Below, one piece after another: positions 54,899 through 59,528 of a stretch of 59,528 nt of DNA (positions within the stretch are counted from its first letter, which is position 1; each line of letters begins with the position of its first letter). The notes beneath the pieces were generated by a model. The model worked only from the letters and a program-made list of their open reading frames with translations, did no database searches and was not told where the DNA came from. Source of the DNA: Microvirga sp. (GTDB taxonomy: Bacteria; Pseudomonadota; Alphaproteobacteria; Rhizobiales; Beijerinckiaceae); assembly GCA_031181145.1 (NCBI GenBank), contig JAPSLB010000031.1, positions 1-59,528 on the forward strand, written 5' to 3'. The position numbers and the translations under genes are program-made.

Positions 54899-57868
54899 CT
54901 ATTCGGCCGCTTCCTGCCGCGTGACCTTCTTGGGCTTCTTCGCGGTCTCCTTGACGGAGGCTTCCTTCTTCAAAGGCCTGCGCGCGAGCACCTCCTTCAG
55001 GAAGTGCCCCGTATGGCTCGTCTTGGACTTGGCGATGTCCTCTGGCGTGCCCTCGGCCACGATTTGCCCGCCGCCGCTGCCGCCTTCGGGACCCATGTCG
55101 ATCACCCAGTCGGCGGTCTTGATGACTTCGAGATTGTGCTCGATCACCACCACGGTGTTGCCCTGGTCGACCAACTCGTGCAGCACCTCCAGGAGCTTCG
55201 CGACATCGTGGAAATGCAGGCCCGTGGTCGGCTCGTCGAGGATATAGAGGGTGCGGCCGGTGGCGCGCTTGGAAAGCTCCTTCGACAGCTTCACGCGCTG
55301 CGCCTCGCCACCCGACAGGGTGGTGGCCTGCTGGCCCACATGCACGTAGTCGAGGCCGACGCGGGCAAGCGTCTGCATCTTCTCGCGGATCGAGGGCACC
55401 GCCTTGAACAGGTCGCGCGCTTCCTCCACCGTCATGTCGAGCACGTCGGCAATGGACTTGTCGCGGTACTTCACCTCCAGCGTCTCGCGGTCGTAGCGCT
55501 TGCCCTTGCACACGTCGCAGGTAACGTAGACGTCGGGCAGGAAGTGCATCTCGATCTTGATCACGCCGTCGCCGGTGCAGGCCTCGCAGCGGCCGCCCTT
55601 CACGTTGAAGGAGAAGCGGCCCGCCTGATAGCCGCGCGCCTTGGCCTCGGGCAAGCCGGCGAACCATTCGCGGATCGGCGTGAAGGCGCCGACGTAAGTG
55701 GCAGGGTTGGAGCGCGGCGTGCGGCCGATGGGCGACTGGTCGATGTCGATGACCTTGTCGAGATGTTCCAGGCCCTCGATGCGCTCGTGCGGTGCGGGAT
55801 GCTCCAGCGCGCCGTTGAGCTTGCGCGCCACCGCCTTGTAGAGCGTGTCGATCACGAGGGTGGACTTGCCGCCGCCGGAGACGCCGGTGATGCAGGTGAA
55901 GGTGCCGAGCGGGATCTCCGCCGTCACGTTCTTGAGGTTGTTGCCCTTCGCGCCGACCACCTTGAGCATGCGCTTCGGATCGGGCTTGCGGCGCTGCGCC
56001 GGAACCTTCACGGACATCTCGCCCGTCAGGTACTTGCCGGTGAGCGACTTCGGGTTCTTCATGACCTCGTCGGGTGTTCCCTCGGCGACGATCTTGCCGC
56101 CGTGGATGCCCGCCCCCGGGCCGATGTCGAATACGTAATCGGCCTGAAGGATCGCGTCCTCGTCGTGCTCCACCACGATCACCGTGTTGCCGAGATCGCG
56201 CAGGCGCTTCAGGGTCACGAGCAGGCGGTCGTTGTCGCGCTGGTGCAGGCCGATGGAGGGCTCGTCGAGGACGTAGAGGACGCCGGTCAGGCCGGAGCCG
56301 ATCTGCGAGGCCAGGCGAATGCGCTGGCTCTCACCGCCCGAGAGCGTGCCGGAGGAGCGGGCGAGAGTGAGGTATTCAAGCCCCACATCGACCAGGAAGG
56401 TCAGGCGGTCGCGGATTTCCTTCAGGATGCGGCCCGCGATCTCGTTCTGCTTCTTGTTGAGTTTCTTCGGCAGGGCACCGAACCACTCGTGCGCGTCTTT
56501 CACGGAGAGCGCCGTCGCATCGCCGATGTCGAAGCCCGCGATCTTCACCGCGAGAGCCTCGGGCTTCAGGCGCTTGCCGCCGCAGGCTTCGCAGGGCGTC
56601 TCGCTCATGAAGCGGCCGATCTCCTCGCGGGCCCAGTCGCTCTCGGTCTCCTTGTAGCGGCGCTCCAGGTTCGGGATCACGCCTTCGAAGGGCTTCTTCA
56701 CCTCGTAGGCGCGCAGGCCATCGTCATACGCCATGCGGATGGGCTCGCCGTCGGAGCCGTAGAGGATCACGTCGCGCACCTTCTCCGGCAGCTCCGTCCA
56801 GGGCTTCGTCATGGACGCCTTGTAGTGCTTGGTGATCGCCTCCAGGGTCTGGCCGTAATAAGGCGAGGTCGACTTCGCCCAGGGCAGGACCGCGCCGCGC
56901 TTCAAGGACAGCGCCTCGTCCACCACCAGCGCCGGATCGATGCGCATCTCGTGGCCGATGCCGCCGCAGGTGGGGCAGGCGCCGAAGGGATTGTTGAACG
57001 AGAACAGGCGCGGCTCGATCTCGGGGATCGTGAAGCCGGAGACCGGGCAGGCGAACTTGGACGAGAAGACGATGCGCTTAGGCTGCCCCTTCTCGTCCTT
57101 TTCGTCCGCATATTCGACGACGGCGATGCCGTCGGTCAGCTCCAGCGCCGTCTCGAAGGAATCCGCCAGGCGCGCTGCGATGTCGGAGCGCACCACGATG
57201 CGGTCCACCACCACGTCGATGTCGTGCTTGAACTTCTTGTCGAGGGCAGGGGCCTCGTCGATGGCGTAGTATTCGCCGTCGATCTTCAGGCGTTGGAAGC
57301 CCTTCTTCTGGAACTCGGCGATCTCCTTGCGATACTCGCCCTTGCGGCCGCGCACCACGGGAGCCAGCAGATAGAGCCGCGTCTTTTCCGGCAGCTCCAG
57401 CACCCGGTCGACCATCTGGCTGACCGTCTGGCTCTCGATCGGCAGGCCGGTGGCGGGAGAATAGGGAATGCCGACGCGCGCCCAGAGCAGGCGCATGTAG
57501 TCGTAGATCTCGGTCACCGTGCCGACCGTCGAGCGCGGGTTCTTCGAGGTGGTCTTCTGCTCGATGGAGATGGCGGGCGACAGGCCGTCGATCTGGTCCA
57601 CGTCCGGCTTCTGCATCATCTCCAGGAACTGGCGGGCATAAGCGGAAAGGGATTCCACGTAGCGCCGCTGCCCCTCCGCATAGATCGTATCGAAGGCGAG
57701 CGATGATTTCCCCGAGCCGGACAGGCCGGTGAATACGACGAACTTGTCCCGGGGCACCATCAAGTCGACGTTCTTGAGGTTGTGCTCCCGCGCGCCGCGC
57801 ACGGAGATCACGCGCGCATTCGGGTCTCCCGCCTTGGCGCGGTTGAACAGCTCGTCGAGTTTAGCCAT
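54899..57868 (-). CDS. uvrA: Excinuclease ABC subunit UvrA
   Basis: The 989-residue damage-recognition ATPase of nucleotide excision repair. It has two ABC modules: the first Walker [13 protein letters not shown] begins near 45 and the second [12 protein letters not shown] near 660. Two signature loops are present ([33 protein letters not shown]). Zinc fingers appear as CPVSGF..CPTCGG and CEACTGDG...[10 protein letters not shown]. The start ATG at 57868 ([12 protein letters not shown]) was preferred over a frame a few codons longer. Length is slightly above the usual ~940 because of a lysine-rich tail. Confidence 0.97.
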   Translation of the reverse strand: MAKLDELFNRAKAGDPNARVISVRGAREHNLKNVDLMVPRDKFVVFTGLSGSGKSSLAFDTIYAEGQRRYVESLSAYARQFLEMMQKPDVDQIDGLSPAISIEQKTTSKNPRSTVGTVTEIYDYMRLLWARVGIPYSPATGLPIESQTVSQMVDRVLELPEKTRLYLLAPVVRGRKGEYRKEIAEFQKKGFQRLKIDGEYYAIDEAPALDKKFKHDIDVVVDRIVVRSDIAARLADSFETALELTDGIAVVEYADEKDEKGQPKRIVFSSKFACPVSGFTIPEIEPRLFSFNNPFGACPTCGGIGHEMRIDPALVVDEALSLKRGAVLPWAKSTSPYYGQTLEAITKHYKASMTKPWTELPEKVRDVILYGSDGEPIRMAYDDGLRAYEVKKPFEGVIPNLERRYKETESDWAREEIGRFMSETPCEACGGKRLKPEALAVKIAGFDIGDATALSVKDAHEWFGALPKKLNKKQNEIAGRILKEIRDRLTFLVDVGLEYLTLARSSGTLSGGESQRIRLASQIGSGLTGVLYVLDEPSIGLHQRDNDRLLVTLKRLRDLGNTVIVVEHDEDAILQADYVFDIGPGAGIHGGKIVAEGTPDEVMKNPKSLTGKYLTGEMSVKVPAQRRKPDPKRMLKVVGAKGNNLKNVTAEIPLGTFTCITGVSGGGKSTLVIDTLYKAVARKLNGALEHPAPHERIEGLEHLDKVIDIDQSPIGRTPRSNPATYVGAFTPIREWFAGLPEAKARGYQAGRFSFNVKGGRCEACTGDGVIKIEMHFLPDVYVTCDVCKGKRYDRETLEVKYRDKSIADVLDMTVEEARDLFKAVPSIREKMQTLARVGLDYVHVGQQATTLSGGEAQRVKLSKELSKRATGRTLYILDEPTTGLHFHDVAKLLEVLHELVDQGNTVVVIEHNLEVIKTADWVIDMGPEGGSGGGQIVAEGTPEDIAKSKTSHTGHFLKEVLARRPLKKEASVKETAKKPKKVTRQEAAE

Positions 57869-58162
57869 GGCCTTCAAGTGCCTTCAAAAAGGGGGAAACG
57901 GCCTTGAGCGGCCGAGCCCGGCATATGTGACGTCTCACCCGCCGATGCAATGCGGCGGATGATTCCCGCAGGAATTTAGAACAAAGAGAGTACGGAGGGC
58001 AATGGGCCGTCCGGATGCCGAAGATGGTCCAGGACAGGCGTTCCGGCATGTGTCGGGTCGGCGGGCCGATCAATATGAGTCATGTTATTGCATTATGTCG
58101 ATCTGAGTGGTAGGTGCGGGGCTGACGAACCCTCCTTCGGAAACCAGACTCCGGATCCCGCG
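57869..58162. other. Intergenic stretch between uvrA and the edge protein
   Basis: This 294-base divergent region must hold promoters for uvrA and the edge gene. I see no gene, strong hairpin or known site in it. It is less GC-rich in places (around 57960-58100) than its neighbours. Confidence 0.4.
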
Positions 58163-59528
58163 ATGCCCCTAACCCTCAGCCTCCAATCCTTCCGCCGTCT
58201 CGAGGCGGATTCCATCATCTCGCGCCAATCGCTGGGTATTGCTGATAGCGCTGGCGGAGGAACGTCTCCGCTCATCAGTGCGGATGGCCATTTCGCTTTC
58301 TTTGTCGCCGGCCAGGGCTATGCCGATCTCCCTGACGGAAGAAATCCCAGCGGCCAAGTGATACGACAGGATCTCCGCGACGGAACCATCACGATCGTAT
58401 CCGCCCGAGCCGACGGAACAGTAACCGGCGGCACGAGCTCCAAGCCGCAGGCGACCCCGGACGGGCGCTATGTCGTCTTTCAGAGTGATGGCGCCTTGGT
58501 GCCGGGAATCACAGGCACCAATATCTATCGCAAGGATCTCACGGATGGTTCGATCGTCGCCGTCTCCGTCAAAGCCGACGGAACTCAAGGCAACGGAGGT
58601 GGGAGGAACGCGCAGATCAGCCCCGACGGCCGTTATGTCCTCTTCGAGACGCCTGCGACCGATCTGGTCGCGGGCGATACGAACGGCCTGATCGATATTT
58701 ACGTCAAGGACCTCGTCACCGGAGCCGTCGCGCGCCTCTCGACCAAATCGGACGGATCCCAGATCGGAGGAGCCAATACCATCATCCAGAATGCGCGTTT
58801 CAGCCCGGATGGTCGCTCGATCCTGTTCGAAAGCACCGCTTCCGATCTCGCGCAGAACGACGGCAACAACAGGTCGGATGTTTTTCTCAAGAATCTCGTT
58901 ACCGGTTCCATTGAGAGGATCTCCGCCAGGAACGGAGGGGCGGCGGACGGCGGCGGAGGAAACGAGTCAGTCTTCAGCGCGGACGGCTGCTATGTGATCT
59001 TCGCCAGCACAGCGGACGATCTGGTCGAAGGAGACAACAATGGCTTTCAGGATATCTTCCGCAAGGACTTGATGACTGGCGCGATCGAGCGCATCTCGAC
59101 GAAGTCCGATGGGACGGAGGTGACTGGGGGCAACATGCGCAACCCGCAGATCAGCGCCGACGGCCGTTACATCGTCTTTCAAAGCATCGCAGCCGATCTG
59201 GTTCCCGGTGACGACAACGCAAATGTGGACATCTTCCGGAAGGATCTGGTGACGGGCGAGGTCGTGCGGATCTCCGCTACTGCTCAGGGCGGTGGCGGGT
59301 CTGACAACAGCCGGGCCGCCTCCATCAGCGGCGACGGGCGGTATGTCCTGTTCGAGAGCGATGCTTCCGACCTGGTGCCGAACGACTTCAACGACAGGAC
59401 CGACATCTTCCTGGTGGACACGGCCTATCTGCCGCACCGGCATGCGATCGTGGAGGGGCGTTACGTGGAGGCGACGCTCGGGGTGGGGGCAGCCTCCAAG
59501 GTCAGCATCGCCTGGGGCGACGGGACAA
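58163..59528 (+). CDS. Repeat-rich beta-propeller-like (PD40/TolB-like) protein, 5' part
   Basis: An ATG at 58163 opens a frame that stays open to the window edge (about 455 residues). It contains six to seven tandem repeats of about 57-60 residues. Each has the core PDGRYVVFQSDG or ADGRYIVFQSIAADLVPGDDN, then DIFRKDLVTGxIxRIS. This is the WD40-like PD40 pattern of TolB, where each repeat makes one blade. After the last blade the sequence turns into YVEATLGVGAASKVSIAWGDGT, suggesting a following Ig- or PKD-like domain. There is no Sec signal, so the protein may be a type I-secreted adhesin or similar (inference). The start has no clear ribosome-binding site. Confidence 0.8.
   Translation, partial: MPLTLSLQSFRRLEADSIISRQSLGIADSAGGGTSPLISADGHFAFFVAGQGYADLPDGRNPSGQVIRQDLRDGTITIVSARADGTVTGGTSSKPQATPDGRYVVFQSDGALVPGITGTNIYRKDLTDGSIVAVSVKADGTQGNGGGRNAQISPDGRYVLFETPATDLVAGDTNGLIDIYVKDLVTGAVARLSTKSDGSQIGGANTIIQNARFSPDGRSILFESTASDLAQNDGNNRSDVFLKNLVTGSIERISARNGGAADGGGGNESVFSADGCYVIFASTADDLVEGDNNGFQDIFRKDLMTGAIERISTKSDGTEVTGGNMRNPQISADGRYIVFQSIAADLVPGDDNANVDIFRKDLVTGEVVRISATAQGGGGSDNSRAASISGDGRYVLFESDASDLVPNDFNDRTDIFLVDTAYLPHRHAIVEGRYVEATLGVGAASKVSIAWGDGT

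Noticed and set aside
54626..57706. Very long open frame antisense to uvrA (over 1000 codons)
   Set aside because: The opposite strand encodes an unmistakable UvrA. High-GC genes routinely leave a long open antisense frame, and its translation is low in complexity with no family signature.
1..59528. Search by eye for tRNA, rRNA, CRISPR arrays, IS elements and phage genes
   Set aside because: No tRNA-like cloverleaf, direct-repeat array, transposase or integrase was seen. A tRNAscan-SE, Infernal or ISfinder run would be needed to be certain.

Overview
The window reads as a chromosomal piece of a high-GC alphaproteobacterium of the order Hyphomicrobiales (Rhizobiales). Gene content and order (purM-purN, HdaA-ppk-ppx, rnd, aspS, nagZ-scpA-scpB-tatABC-serS-surE-pcm, yajC-secD-secF, trmFO, uvrA), the folate-dependent TrmFO, a 51-residue DUF1127 protein, RTX-type proteins and the style of the intergenic palindromes would suit a Methylobacteriaceae/Microvirga-like genome. 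The genus is an inference from protein flavour and was not tested. No rRNA, tRNA, CRISPR array, prophage, integrase or intact insertion sequence was recognised.

Layout. 0-7 kb: end of a GNAT acetyltransferase, a small exported protein, a glutathione transferase, a DUF2147 protein, ndk with a clear promoter and terminator, an orphan molybdopterin oxidoreductase, and purM-purN. 7-15.5 kb: a tightly overlapping run of CDP-alcohol phosphatidyltransferase, AI-2E-type permease, HdaA, ppk and ppx (replication control and polyphosphate), then a 2OG-Fe(II) oxygenase and convergent rnd. 15.5-27.7 kb: a WYL-like protein, a PQQ sugar dehydrogenase, aspS, maeB, a large exported protein of unknown function, erpA divergent from dgt, and argS. 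27.7-38.8 kb: an envelope, division and secretion block (SPOR protein, nagZ, scpAB with an overlapping orphan ABC ATPase, tatABC, serS, surE, pcm, a LytM-like lipoprotein with a degenerate metal site). 39-46.5 kb: a DUF815 ATPase, yajC-secD-secF-Mth938-squalene-synthase-like, a decayed ClC chloride-channel pseudogene, trmFO. 46.6-54.9 kb is more accessory: SDR, DUF1127, MscS channel, RTX protein, an 18-cysteine copper-binding protein, a truncated porin-like protein, DUF2231, a diguanylate cyclase, a methyltransferase and a DUF4239 protein. The end holds uvrA and the first ~455 residues of a repetitive beta-propeller-like protein running off the edge.

The most notable non-coding signal is a dispersed ~83-90 bp palindromic element present nine times. 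Seven copies lie between convergent genes, and these account for seven of the ten convergent junctions in the window. I found no convincing new multi-gene system. The best candidates for follow-up are this element, the orphan ATPase fused translationally to scpAB, the edge propeller protein, and the metal/stress cluster at 50-51.6 kb.
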